A stretch of DNA of 64,000 nt from Chitinophagales bacterium. GTDB lineage: Bacteria > Bacteroidota > Bacteroidia > Chitinophagales > Saprospiraceae. The stretch covers positions 62,001 through 126,000 of the forward strand of contig JAAFJN010000001.1 in NCBI GenBank assembly GCA_013298845.1, written 5' to 3'. Numbering within the stretch: the stretch's first letter is position 1; each line of letters starts with the position of its first letter. This document shows, one piece after another, positions 17,864 to 26,689 of this stretch. A program made the translations under genes and the position numbers. The notes beneath the pieces were generated by a model that ran no database searches, had not been told where the DNA came from, and was given only the letters and a program-made list of their open reading frames with translations.

Positions 17864-18457
17864 ATGAAAAAGACTTTTTTTTCGGTGTTCATCAGCACCG
17901 TTTTGTTTACTGCCTGCGACGATAGCGTGGCCGTGCCCAAGCCGCACGCTTATCCTAAAGTAAATTATCCGGCCAAAGCATACCAACCCTTCGACGCTAA
18001 TTATTGTCAGTTTGGGTTTGAACAACCCGTTTACGCCAAATTGGAGCGCGACACCACTTTTTTTGACGAAAAAGCGGGCAGCGATTGTTGGTTTAACCTC
18101 ACCGTTCCACAATTAAACGCCACCATTCACTGTAGTTATTACCCCATCAGCAACCCCAAACGTTTTGATGAACTCGTGGCCGACGCGGCCGAACTGGTGA
18201 ACAAGCACAACATCAAGGCCAGTTTCATCGAAGAAATTCAGTTCCAACACCCGACCAGTAAGGTGTACGGCATGATCTATAATATCGAAGGACCGGCTGC
18301 ATCGCCGTACCAGTTTTATGCCACCGATTCGGTGCGGCATTTTTTGCGCGGCGCCTTGTATTTTAATACCCAGGCCCGCCCCGATTCATTGGCTCCGGTG
18401 GTGGCATTTATGAAAAAAGACGTGAATAAATTAATTGAAACCTTGCAATGGAAATAG
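17864..18457 (+). CDS. gldD: Gliding motility lipoprotein GldD
   Basis: A 197-residue lipoprotein (lipobox LFTAC, Cys18) resembling GldD, a protein needed for gliding and T9SS function in Flavobacterium. Recognisable segments are PKPHAYPKVNYP near the N-terminus, the aromatic CQFGFEQPVYAKLERD, and SPYQFYATDSVRHFLRGALYFN near the C-terminus. The ATG at 17864 fits the signal peptide; the frame extends 20 codons upstream without support. In many relatives gldD follows gldE and ssb; here its neighbours are the M28 gene and an RNase H gene that starts one base after its stop. Confidence 0.92.
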   Translation: MKKTFFSVFISTVLFTACDDSVAVPKPHAYPKVNYPAKAYQPFDANYCQFGFEQPVYAKLERDTTFFDEKAGSDCWFNLTVPQLNATIHCSYYPISNPKRFDELVADAAELVNKHNIKASFIEEIQFQHPTSKVYGMIYNIEGPAASPYQFYATDSVRHFLRGALYFNTQARPDSLAPVVAFMKKDVNKLIETLQWK

Positions 18458-18458
18458 C

Positions 18459-19091
18459 ATGGCCAAACAAAAATATTACGTAGTTTGGGAAGGGCATACC
18501 CCCGGCGTATACGACAACTGGACCGACGCCAGTGCGCAAGTGCAGGGTTACACTGCTGCCAAGTACAAATCATTTGCCAGTAAAGCCGATGCCCAAAAAG
18601 CATTCAAAGGGTCGTATTGGGCTTACGCCGGAAAAGACACCAAAACGGTCAAAAAATCGCTGCCCGACCTCGAAAAATTAGGCGTGCGCCTCGATAGTCT
18701 CGCCGTGGATGCGGCTTGCAGCGGCAACCCCGGCGATATGGAATACCAGGGCGTACACGTGCGCACAGGAGAACGCATTTTTCACATGGGCCCACTGGCC
18801 GAGGGCACCAACAACATCGGGGAGTTTTTGGCGCTGGTACACGGATTGGCCTGGCTCAAACAACGCAATAGCCCCAAAACGCCCATCTATACCGATTCAA
18901 GAAACGCCATGTTGTGGATAAAAGCCAAAGCCTGCCGCACCAAACTGGAGCCTACCGCCCAAAATAAACCCATTTTTGAACTCATTGACCGGGCCGAAAA
19001 ATGGCTCGCCGCCAATAAAGTCACTAACCCGATTCTGAAATGGGAAACCGAAGATTGGGGAGAAATACCGGCCGATTTTGGCCGCAAATAA
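18459..19091 (+). CDS. Ribonuclease H with N-terminal viroplasmin-type hybrid-binding domain
   Basis: A 210-residue RNase H1-like enzyme that cuts RNA in RNA:DNA hybrids. The N-terminal domain (about 5-50, YYVVWEGHTPGVYDNWTDA) is the caulimovirus viroplasmin/hybrid-binding fold. The catalytic domain has Asp84 (VDAACSGNPG), Glu122 (NIGEFLAL), Asp146 (IYTDS) and a C-terminal Asp206. The spacing is that of the Bacteroidota form, where the usual Gly-rich start of RNase H is shortened. The start ATG follows the gldD stop with one base between, so the two are cotranscribed and probably coupled. Confidence 0.93.
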   Translation: MAKQKYYVVWEGHTPGVYDNWTDASAQVQGYTAAKYKSFASKADAQKAFKGSYWAYAGKDTKTVKKSLPDLEKLGVRLDSLAVDAACSGNPGDMEYQGVHVRTGERIFHMGPLAEGTNNIGEFLALVHGLAWLKQRNSPKTPIYTDSRNAMLWIKAKACRTKLEPTAQNKPIFELIDRAEKWLAANKVTNPILKWETEDWGEIPADFGRK

Positions 19092-19100
19092 ACGCTGCTG

Positions 19101-19979
19101 ATGATTTCTTATAACCCCAAACACTGGTTCGAACTCCCGTTTCACTTTCACCGCTCCGATACCCTCCGGCGGCTTTTCCCCTGGATTATCGGGGTGTGCC
19201 TGTACGCGTGGCTCATTGCGTGGCTTGAACTGGATTATTGGAACCTGAGCGCCGACAGTATGGTGCGTAATATTTCCATGATGCACACGCTGCTGGGTTT
19301 TGTGATTTCGTTTTCGCTGGTTTTCAGAACCAATACCGCTTACGAGCGCTGGTGGGAAGGCCGCAAATTGTGGGGTGCATTGGTCAACAACAGCCGCAAC
19401 CTGGCCATGAAACTGGCCGCTATTTTGCCCGAAAACCACGCCGATCGCGCCTTTTTCCGGGGAATTATTCCTTCTTATGCTTTTGCTTTAAAAAATCATT
19501 TGCGCAGCGAAAGCACCCGCATCGAACTGTTTGACAACCTGAATCCGGCTTTGCAAGCCCAATTGGACATTCAAAAACACGTGCCCAATCAAATCGCGGC
19601 CCTCATGTACAAACGCGCCCAAGCCCTGTACCAAGCGGGGACCATTACGGGCGAACAACTGCTGTTTATCAACGCCGAATTACAATCCTTCACCGATGTC
19701 TGCGGGGCCTGCGAGCGGATAAAAAACACGCCCATTCCGTATTCGTACAGCGTTTTTATCAAAAAATTTGTCGCCATTTACATCGCTACCTTGCCGTTCG
19801 GGTACGTATTTAACCTCGGTTATTACGTGGTGCCGATGGTGGGTTTTATCTTTTTTGTACTGACCAGTCTGGAACTGATTGCCGAAGAAATTGAAGAACC
19901 ATTCGGCGGCGATGAAAATGATTTACCGCTGGAGCGCATTGCCCAAAATATTCAGGCGCACATTGATGAGTTGATTTAA
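19101..19979 (+). CDS. Bestrophin family anion channel
   Basis: A 292-residue membrane protein of the bestrophin/RFP-TM family. The conserved opening (WFELPFHFHRSDTLRRLFPW), the SFSLVFRTNTAYERWWEGRKLWG segment and the IEEPFGGDENDLPL motif near the C-terminus are diagnostic. Four membrane-spanning helices are expected, two near residues 25-75 and two near 215-260. Bacterial homologues form pentameric ion channels. The last four bases overlap the end of ybeY on the opposite strand. Confidence 0.93.
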   Translation: MISYNPKHWFELPFHFHRSDTLRRLFPWIIGVCLYAWLIAWLELDYWNLSADSMVRNISMMHTLLGFVISFSLVFRTNTAYERWWEGRKLWGALVNNSRNLAMKLAAILPENHADRAFFRGIIPSYAFALKNHLRSESTRIELFDNLNPALQAQLDIQKHVPNQIAALMYKRAQALYQAGTITGEQLLFINAELQSFTDVCGACERIKNTPIPYSYSVFIKKFVAIYIATLPFGYVFNLGYYVVPMVGFIFFVLTSLELIAEEIEEPFGGDENDLPLERIAQNIQAHIDELI

Positions 19980-20443
19980 ATCGCGTTGATTTCCAACAAA
20001 TACTCCTCTTCTTTTTGGCGCATTTGGGCCTCTTGTTCGGGCGATTTATCGCCGTAACCGGCCAAATGCAACGCCCCGTGGGCCATTACCCGCAACAACT
20101 CTTGCCGGTATGGCACGCCCAAGTGCGCGGCATTATCCCGAACGCGATCCACGCTGATGTACATATCACCGTGAATCGCGTTTTCCGTCGTTTGAAACGT
20201 AATAATATCGGTATAATAATCGTGTTGCAGGTATTCGATATTCACCTTCAACAGGTATTCATCGGAGCAAAAGATGTAACTTAATTCTACCAATGGTTTG
20301 CCCTCTCGCTCGGCCATTTTGGTGAACCAATCGAGTAATTGTTCTTCCGAGGGCAGTTCTTCGGGCAACTCCACGTCTTCGGCAAAGAGGTTGAGGGGCT
20401 GTACATCCTCTTCATCTTCGAGGAAAAAATCGGGAAATTTCAT
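19976..20443 (-). CDS. ybeY: rRNA maturation endoribonuclease YbeY
   Basis: A 155-residue metalloenzyme of 16S rRNA 3'-end maturation and ribosome quality control. The zinc motif reads HGALHLAGYGD: His122 and His126 are present, and the third ligand position holds Asp132 where E. coli has His. This GxDK form is usual in Bacteroidota as far as I recall. A 30-residue acidic N-terminal extension precedes the core. It ends tail-to-tail with the bestrophin gene with a 4-bp overlap and lies 12 bp downstream of hmgA on the same strand. Confidence 0.93.
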   Translation of the reverse strand: MKFPDFFLEDEEDVQPLNLFAEDVELPEELPSEEQLLDWFTKMAEREGKPLVELSYIFCSDEYLLKVNIEYLQHDYYTDIITFQTTENAIHGDMYISVDRVRDNAAHLGVPYRQELLRVMAHGALHLAGYGDKSPEQEAQMRQKEEEYLLEINAI

Positions 20444-20455
20444 AAAAATGGGCGC

Positions 20456-21610
20456 TTATAACCAGGATTTAAAGTATTTACCGTCGTCAATGCGCAGGGC
20501 ATTTTCGGTAATTTGCAAAGGCCGGAACGTATCAATCATCACCGCCAGTTCTACCGTTTCTTTTACCCCAATGCTCCGCTCGTACGCGCCCGGGTGCGGG
20601 CCGTGCGGGATACCCGCCGGGTGCAGCGTAATGTGCCCTTGCTCAATATTGTTGCGGCTCATAAAATCGCCGTCCACGTAATACAGCATTTCGTCGGAAT
20701 CAATATTGGAGTGGTTATACGGTGCCGGAATGGCTTTGGGGTGATAATCGAACAGGCGCGGGCAAAACGAACACACCACAAAGGCTTTAGTTTCAAAATT
20801 CTGGTGCACCGGTGGTGGCTGGTGAACGCGGCCCGTAATGGGTTCAAAATTATGGATCGAAAAGCCGTAGGGATAGTTGTAACCATCCCAGCCCACGACA
20901 TCGAACGGGTGATGCCCGTACACGATGTGGTGCAACATACCCTGTTTTTTGACCTTCATCACAAATTCGCCCGTTTCGTCGTGGGTTTCCAAATCGGTGG
21001 GCAATTTGTAATCGCGTTCGCAAAATGGCGAATGTTCAAGCAATTGGCCAAACCAGTTGCGGTAGCGTTTGGGCGTGTAAATGGGGTGAAACGATTCGGC
21101 GTACAGAATGCGGTTATCCGTGGTATCAAAATCAATTTGGTAAATCATACCGCGCGGAATCACCAAGTAATCGCCGTATTCGAAGCGGATATTGCCCAAA
21201 AACGTGCGCAACGTTCCCGTTCCCCGGTGAATAAACAACAATTCGTCGGCGTCGGCATTTTTGTAAAAATAACTGCGCAACGATTGGCGCGGCGCGGCCA
21301 AACCAATAATAATATCGCCGTTGACGAGCAGCGGTTCGCGGCTATCGAGATAATCGTCTTGGGGTGGCACCTCAAACCCTTTGAGGAGGCGGGCCGTCAT
21401 GTTTTTATCCACGGCAATTTTGGGCGTTACATCAATGCTGGGACCGAGGTCTTTCACCATCGTGGGACGGTGAATTTCGTATAGCAACGACGACATACCG
21501 TCGAAACCAATGGTGCCAAACAGTTGCTCGTAGTACAAGCCACCGCCGGGTTTTTCAAAAATGGTGTGGCGCTTTTGGGGTATTTGTCCGAGTTTATGGT
21601 AGATAGGCAT
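20456..21610 (-). CDS. hmgA: Homogentisate 1,2-dioxygenase
   Basis: A 384-residue non-heme iron enzyme that opens the ring of homogentisate to maleylacetoacetate in tyrosine/phenylalanine breakdown. The iron-binding region is recognisable: PYNHSNIDSDEMLYYVDGDF and GHITLHPAGIPHGPHPGAYE. The N-terminal GGGLYYEQLFGTIGFDG also matches the bacterial family. A TACTTTTG box lies 22-29 bp upstream (21632-21639, minus). The other pathway genes (hppD, fumarylacetoacetase) are not in the window. Confidence 0.95.
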   Translation of the reverse strand: MPIYHKLGQIPQKRHTIFEKPGGGLYYEQLFGTIGFDGMSSLLYEIHRPTMVKDLGPSIDVTPKIAVDKNMTARLLKGFEVPPQDDYLDSREPLLVNGDIIIGLAAPRQSLRSYFYKNADADELLFIHRGTGTLRTFLGNIRFEYGDYLVIPRGMIYQIDFDTTDNRILYAESFHPIYTPKRYRNWFGQLLEHSPFCERDYKLPTDLETHDETGEFVMKVKKQGMLHHIVYGHHPFDVVGWDGYNYPYGFSIHNFEPITGRVHQPPPVHQNFETKAFVVCSFCPRLFDYHPKAIPAPYNHSNIDSDEMLYYVDGDFMSRNNIEQGHITLHPAGIPHGPHPGAYERSIGVKETVELAVMIDTFRPLQITENALRIDDGKYFKSWL

Positions 21611-21631
21611 GGGCTAAAAAAATTTTCGCGA

Positions 21632-21639
21632 CAAAAGTA
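21632..21639 (-). promoter_or_regulatory. -7 box TACTTTTG of hmgA
   Basis: This exact TAnnTTTG match on the minus strand lies 22 bp from the hmgA start. No TTTG lies at the right distance upstream, so the -33 part is not supported. Confidence 0.45.
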
Positions 21640-21789
21640 GTGAATTTGTTGAATTGGTTGGGAAGGGTTGACCACAAACCCTTCATCGTGTTTTTTTCAG
21701 GTTTAAACGAACTTTCCTCTTGGAGTGTCGAGGGGCGCAACCGCCGAATGTATTTTGCCCCGAGTATTGCGGCAACAAAAGAAAAACAA

Positions 21790-22359
21790 ATGATTCACAT
21801 CGTTGACACATGGCAAAATTTGACGTTCGCAGAGCAGGTATTTAGTGGTATCGGATTGGTTTCCAACGTTTTATTCGCTATTTACTATTTGATTTCCCAT
21901 TTTTTAGATACCGATGGTCACGGCGATTTTGATGCCGATGGCGCGTTACCCATACTTAGTGTACGCGGCATTTTGGCCTTCGGGATGTTCACCGGCTGGA
22001 CGGCCTTTACGTTGGCCCGAAGCGGATACAATATTTGGGTGGCAGCCCTGGGTGGTATAGCGGCGGGTTGGCTGGCGGCCTGGCTCGTTTGGCGGATGCT
22101 CCGCTGGATGCTCACGTGGCAGTCGTCGGGCACATTAAACCTGCACAATGCCATTGGTAAAAACGGCGTCGTGCACCTGGCCATTCCATCGCCACTGAAC
22201 GGAACGGGAAAAGTGCACATTGAACTACAAGGTGCCCTGCGCGAACTGGATGCCGTAGCCTCGTCGCGCAATATTCCCACCGGGGCGGCCATTGTGGTGG
22301 TAGATTACGATGCCACCGCCGGGGTATTGGTAGTGAGCGAAGTGCCACCCGCTGATTAA
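21790..22359 (+). CDS. NfeD-like/YqiJ-type membrane protein with OB-fold domain
   Basis: A 189-residue protein with three membrane helices (about 18-38, 55-75, 82-105) and a C-terminal soluble beta domain (about 120-185). The phrases AIGKNGVVHLAIP and GTGKVHIELQGALRELDAV fit the OB-fold of the NfeD/YqiJ group. The loop HFLDTDGHGDFDADG is acidic. The ATG at 21790 begins the recognisable protein; the 50 codons upstream in frame look non-coding. It is followed by a flotillin gene, the usual partner of NfeD-type proteins, but with a 278-bp gap. Confidence 0.8.
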   Translation: MIHIVDTWQNLTFAEQVFSGIGLVSNVLFAIYYLISHFLDTDGHGDFDADGALPILSVRGILAFGMFTGWTAFTLARSGYNIWVAALGGIAAGWLAAWLVWRMLRWMLTWQSSGTLNLHNAIGKNGVVHLAIPSPLNGTGKVHIELQGALRELDAVASSRNIPTGAAIVVVDYDATAGVLVVSEVPPAD

Positions 22360-22637
22360 GATTTTTTTCGTTTTTCGATTTATACTGAGCGTCGCTTGGT
22401 TTTGTGCATCACAATATCAGGACGTTCCAAGGTTTTTAAGCACAAAACCTGCGGAGTCGAAGTATTTCGTTACCCATTAAACCACTCCAAAATAGCAAAT
22501 TACCATTTTAAATTGGCGTACCCGTTCCGCAACTGCCGTCCCCACGGCAGCGCGGGCGGGCCAGGTGACCGGGGTGACCCGGCACAGAGGGCTATTTTGT
22601 TTTTTCAAACCCGTCAACACTCAAAAATTCATATATT
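22360..22637. other. Intergenic stretch between NfeD-like and flotillin genes
   Basis: This 278-bp gap separates two genes that are normally adjacent. It contains a local G/C-rich patch (about 22545-22585) with imperfect inverted repeats. No consensus promoter or convincing ORF was found. A regulated promoter or a 5' leader for flotillin is possible. Confidence 0.4.
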
Positions 22638-24125
22638 ATGTTACTCATCTTAGCACTTTTGCTTGCTTTTTTATTCATCACCGGCAGTATTTTTATTTCG
22701 CGGTACAAGCGTTGTCCGTCCGATAAAATATTGGTGATTTACGGTAAAACCGGTGCCGGTGAATCGGCCCGATGCATTCACGGCGGCGCCGCATTCGTGT
22801 GGCCCGTTATTCAGGATTTTGCGTTTCTCGAACTGGTGCCCATTTCCATTGATGTGGACTTGCGCAACGCCCTCAGCAAACAAAATATCCGGGTGGACGT
22901 GCCTTCGCGGTTTACCGTGGGTATTTCGACCGAACCAGCCGTCATGACCAACGCCGCCGAACGATTGTTGGGGCTGGACATTGCCAATATCCGCACCATT
23001 GCCCACGATATTATTGTGGGTCAAATGCGCCTCGTGATCGCCACGATGGATATTGAAGAAATAAACGCCGACCGCGACAAATTTTACAGCAACGTATCGC
23101 ACCACGTGGAAAGTGAATTGAAAAAAATCGGTTTGCGCCTCATCAACGTGAACGTGACCGATATCCACGACGAGTCCGGGTACATCCAGGCGTTGGGTAA
23201 AGAAGCCGCCGCAAAAGCGATCAACGACGCTCGTATTTCGGTGGCGCAAAAATTGCGCGACGGTTCGATTGGTGAAGCCGATGCCCAACGCGAAATGCGC
23301 ATTAAAGTATCCGAAACGCAGGCCCTCTCGGTAGTAGGTGAAGCAGAAGCCCAACAAATGCAACGCGCCAAACTCGCCACCGCCGAAGCCATTGCTGCGG
23401 CTGCCGAATCGGAAGCCCAACAAATACAACGGGTCAAAATTGCCGAGTACAACGCCGTGGCCGTAGAAGGGGAAAACCAGTCGCGGATTTCGGTGGCCCG
23501 CTCCGAAGCCGAACGCCGCCAGGCCGAAGCCGAAGCATTGCGTATCGCTACCACCGCCGAAAAAGTACAATCGGCAAAAGCCCTCGAAGATGCTTACCGC
23601 GCCGAAGAAGCCGCCGAAAAAGCCCGTGCGTCGCGCGAAATGGCTACCCGACAAGCCGACGAAGTGATTTTGGCCGAAATTCAAAAACAAAAAGCCGAAA
23701 TCGCCGCCGAAGCCCAAGCCGAACAAATTCGCCGCGTTGCCCGCGGTGAAGCCGACGCGATTTTCCTCAAACAAGAAGCCGAAGCGCGGGGTATGTACGA
23801 GATCCTGAGCAAACAGGCCGAAGGTTTTGAAAAAATTATCCAGTCGGCCGGTGGTAATCCCCGCGATGCGGTATTGTTGTTGATCGCCGATCAGTTGCCC
23901 GAATTGGTAAAAACCCAGGTGGACGCCATTAAAAATATCAAAATTGACAAAGTAACCGTGTGGGACGGCGGTAACAACGGCGACGGCGGTAATTCCACCT
24001 CCAACTTTATTTCGGGTATGTACAAGTCGGTGCCGCCGCTCAGCGATTTGTTGAACATGGCCGGTATGGATCTGCCCAATTACCTCGGTAGTAAACAAAC
24101 CGAAACCGCCGAAGAAGTAAAATAG
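22638..24125 (+). CDS. Flotillin family protein (YqiK/YuaG-like)
   Basis: A 495-residue membrane scaffold protein. A single N-terminal membrane helix (about 2-22) is followed by a SPFH/PHB domain (about 25-190). A long Ala/Glu-rich coiled coil comes next (about 190-400, with repeated EAEAQQ and AAESEAQQ), then a C-terminal oligomerisation tail. Flotillins organise membrane microdomains and often work with an NfeD partner, which is the gene upstream. The first heptamer of a repeat array begins 84 bp after the stop. Confidence 0.95.
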   Translation: MLLILALLLAFLFITGSIFISRYKRCPSDKILVIYGKTGAGESARCIHGGAAFVWPVIQDFAFLELVPISIDVDLRNALSKQNIRVDVPSRFTVGISTEPAVMTNAAERLLGLDIANIRTIAHDIIVGQMRLVIATMDIEEINADRDKFYSNVSHHVESELKKIGLRLINVNVTDIHDESGYIQALGKEAAAKAINDARISVAQKLRDGSIGEADAQREMRIKVSETQALSVVGEAEAQQMQRAKLATAEAIAAAAESEAQQIQRVKIAEYNAVAVEGENQSRISVARSEAERRQAEAEALRIATTAEKVQSAKALEDAYRAEEAAEKARASREMATRQADEVILAEIQKQKAEIAAEAQAEQIRRVARGEADAIFLKQEAEARGMYEILSKQAEGFEKIIQSAGGNPRDAVLLLIADQLPELVKTQVDAIKNIKIDKVTVWDGGNNGDGGNSTSNFISGMYKSVPPLSDLLNMAGMDLPNYLGSKQTETAEEVK

Positions 24126-24209
24126 TAGCGCGAATGACGATGGATTGATGTGAAAGAGGTCGTCTTGTAAGTAAGATAATCAGGTTAGGTGTCAATGTTT
24201 TTTAATGTC

Positions 24210-24251
24210 GAATTTCGAACACCGAATTTTGAACATCGAACAGCGAAGTAT
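24210..24251. repeat. Heptamer array, GAACANC type, 6 units
   Basis: Units are GAATTTC, GAACACC, GAATTTT, GAACATC, GAACAGC and GAAGTAT. It lies downstream of flotillin in the same sense as that gene. The partner array at 24381-24450 is its reverse complement. The spacer between them (about 130 bp) has no recognisable gene. Confidence 0.85.
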
Positions 24252-24380
24252 CAAATTATGAGACGGCCTCACCACACTTCATCATCAGCCCTAAAAAACA
24301 TAAATATCTTAACCAATCGTCGCTCTTAACTGCGGGATAATGCGCTACAGAGTATTTAACCTTATTCAATTAAATATTCC

Positions 24381-24450
24381 TTCGGTGTTCAAAATTCGAT
24401 GTTCGGTGTTCGGCGTTCAAATTTCGGTGTTCGATGTTCGGTGTTCGATG
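24381..24450. repeat. Inverted partner heptamer array, TTCGGTG type, 10 units
   Basis: Ten uninterrupted 7-bp units (TTCGGTG, TTCGATG, TTCAAAA and variants). It ends two bases before the stop codon of the DUF5916 gene on the minus strand. Read from that gene, the array has the same GAACACC sense as the array behind flotillin. Confidence 0.9.
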
Positions 24451-24452
24451 TT

Positions 24453-26666
24453 TCACACCCCCCACCAATACGTTGCTTTCAGGATAATGGCGCGGTTTTT
24501 TAGGGCAAAACTATTGGGCAAATAATTGTCGGTATAGACCAAAAACACGTCGGAAGCGGGTTTGAACCGCCACTGGATTCGGGTATTGAGGTTAACATTG
24601 TCCTGCTGCTCGTTGTATTGCAGGTAGGTGGTCCAAAACAGTTTATTCGTGAAGGTTATGTCCAGTTTGGAGTTCATGAGTACGAAACGGTTGTTCTTTT
24701 TTTCGACCAATTCCGTAGCGCTGTTGGTCGCCGTAACACCTCGAATATCGTTAAAATCGCCGCCCACCGTGATCGCCACGTAGGGTTGGAAACGGTAACC
24801 GACCTCCAAGTTGAGGTTAAGCCGTCGGCCATTGGTATAATAACCGCCGTACCGCGACCGGAAGCCGTACGTGAAGCGGGTTTTGGGCGTAGAAGTGTAG
24901 TTAAAGCCACCCGCCTGCCATTGGTGAATGGTGCCACTTTGCACGTAATAATCGCTTGAAAACGGGTTGAGCGGGTTAAACGGGTTGGCCAGCCGCACCC
25001 AATCCTGGGCCGTCCAGATATTCAACGACGATTGGTCTTTAAAAAAAACCTGGTACGTGATATAGTACAAATGATCGGTTTTGGTCCCCGCTTCGTTGGT
25101 GTAAAAATTGGCAAAAGAACTGGGTCCGTGGTAAAAAATCGGGCTGTTGTTGCTTTTGGGGTACATGCGGTAATTCACCGAAGGACTGGCAAAAAAATAG
25201 CCTTTGCGCGGTACAAATCCCGTTTCGGCGGAAAAATCATCGTCCACGTGCGAAGTCACAATACCCATTACCCAGTTTCTGGAGGTGTAATTGAGGCTGG
25301 CCGTTTGGGCCATATCGTTGCCCTTGCTGTTGGGCGAAAACGACTTGAGCGCCATCAGTTTTCCCGTCCAAAAATTGCTTTTAGAAGCCAAATTATACTC
25401 TAAAGCCAGATTTCGGTTGAACCGGGTAAAATTATAGTGTTCGCTGCTGTCAAAATTCAAGGATTCTTTATTCAGCAACAACAAACCGATATTGGACCGG
25501 GAGAACAATTTTTGCTGCAAGGCCAGCACGCTGAAATTTTGCGTGGGTCGCCCTTCGTTGCCCACACTTCCGGTTTGCATATTCATCAGACCAATGCGCA
25601 GGTCTTTGTTCAATTTTCCGCTGAGGCGCGCACCATACTGAATGGGCACGCCCAAACCAATGCGCCGCGAAAAAAACGGGCGAATGGAATTGGTGCCAAA
25701 ACTGCTGAACAAATCGGAATTTTCGAGAAAAAACTGCCTTCTTTCGGGAAAAAACAACTCAAAACGGTCCAAATTGGTCACCTGCTGATCCACGTCCACC
25801 TGCGAAAAATCGGGGTTTACCGTCAGGTCGAGGTTCAGCGACGAATTGAGGGCGATTTTGGCATCCATGCCCACGTCGGCGGTAGGATTAGGGCTTGTAT
25901 TGGGTTGATACGTTTTGTTAACGCCGGAAAGCACGTACGGAATCAGGGAAATATTGTTGCCCGGTGTGGGCGGCGGTTGGTCCCACACGAGCACACCCGT
26001 GTAGGCGAGGGTGATACTTTTGAACTGGCGCGGAATTTTGGCCCACACCGATTTTTCGTTGCTGTGAATATCGAGGCGGCTGAGATTAATACCCCAACGG
26101 GTTTCCCCTGCTTTGTAGCGCAGGGTTTTGAACGGGACGGCGGCTTCAAAAATCCATTTATCGCCGAGGTATTGGGTGGCCGAAAACCACTTGTTATCCC
26201 AGTTTGCGTTGAGTTCGGAGCCATCGTAAATTAAAGCGTCCATTTGGGCACCCGCCGGATTGGCACCAAACACAAAACCATTGGTCAGGTCGTTAAACGG
26301 CTCCAAAATCACCCATAAATTATCGTTCCGGCTAAAATTAAAATCACGTTTCAGCGATTCCACTACGTAGGGGCGTTCGGGGTAGGCTTCGTGGCAAATG
26401 ACGGCCATGTACAGGTTTTTATCGTCGTAACTCAACCGAAATTCGGTTTGGGCGCGGGTGAGACTGGTGTCCATTGGAGTCATCATCCAAAAATCGGTGG
26501 CCAACTCGGTATTCTGCCAACCGGCATCGTCGAGTATGCCGTCAATTTTGATGGAACCTTCGGCGCGTTTAATGTGGTATTGGAGAGATTCGTTTAGTTT
26601 TTGGGCTACAACAACGGGGGTAAACCAACCGAGCAAAACGGCCAGCCAAAGGTGTTTTAGATGCAT
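24453..26666 (-). CDS. DUF5916 outer-membrane protein with CBM9-like N-terminal domain
   Basis: A 737-residue exported protein (signal ending VVVAQ). The N-terminal domain (about 35-215, IKIDGILDDAGWQNTE ... DDKNLYMAVIC) is the CBM9-like sugar-binding fold that opens DUF5916 proteins. The remainder (about 225-737) is a predicted outer-membrane beta-barrel, with alternating aromatic strands and the phrase FFPERRQFFLENSDLFSSF that marks the family. The final residue is not aromatic. Substrate unknown; such proteins have been linked to surface glycan or peptide handling only by inference. Confidence 0.88.
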   Translation of the reverse strand: MHLKHLWLAVLLGWFTPVVVAQKLNESLQYHIKRAEGSIKIDGILDDAGWQNTELATDFWMMTPMDTSLTRAQTEFRLSYDDKNLYMAVICHEAYPERPYVVESLKRDFNFSRNDNLWVILEPFNDLTNGFVFGANPAGAQMDALIYDGSELNANWDNKWFSATQYLGDKWIFEAAVPFKTLRYKAGETRWGINLSRLDIHSNEKSVWAKIPRQFKSITLAYTGVLVWDQPPPTPGNNISLIPYVLSGVNKTYQPNTSPNPTADVGMDAKIALNSSLNLDLTVNPDFSQVDVDQQVTNLDRFELFFPERRQFFLENSDLFSSFGTNSIRPFFSRRIGLGVPIQYGARLSGKLNKDLRIGLMNMQTGSVGNEGRPTQNFSVLALQQKLFSRSNIGLLLLNKESLNFDSSEHYNFTRFNRNLALEYNLASKSNFWTGKLMALKSFSPNSKGNDMAQTASLNYTSRNWVMGIVTSHVDDDFSAETGFVPRKGYFFASPSVNYRMYPKSNNSPIFYHGPSSFANFYTNEAGTKTDHLYYITYQVFFKDQSSLNIWTAQDWVRLANPFNPLNPFSSDYYVQSGTIHQWQAGGFNYTSTPKTRFTYGFRSRYGGYYTNGRRLNLNLEVGYRFQPYVAITVGGDFNDIRGVTATNSATELVEKKNNRFVLMNSKLDITFTNKLFWTTYLQYNEQQDNVNLNTRIQWRFKPASDVFLVYTDNYLPNSFALKNRAIILKATYWWGV

Positions 26667-26689
26667 TATTATGTGTCAAATTCGTGTAT

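Noticed and set aside
19976-20443. YbeY as an inactive paralogue because the third His ligand is Asp
   Set aside because: The rest of the active site is intact and this variant is, as I recall, normal for Bacteroidota.
20513-21484. 323-codon open frame antisense to hmgA
   Set aside because: The sense strand encodes a clear homogentisate dioxygenase; the antisense product shows no domain.
22396-22653. 85-codon frame in the NfeD-flotillin gap
   Set aside because: It overlaps the flotillin start, has no promoter or family similarity, and its composition is unlike the neighbouring genes.
22671-24098. 475-codon open frame antisense to flotillin
   Set aside because: The sense strand has clear SPFH and coiled-coil features; the antisense frame is Gly/Phe-rich and results from codon bias.
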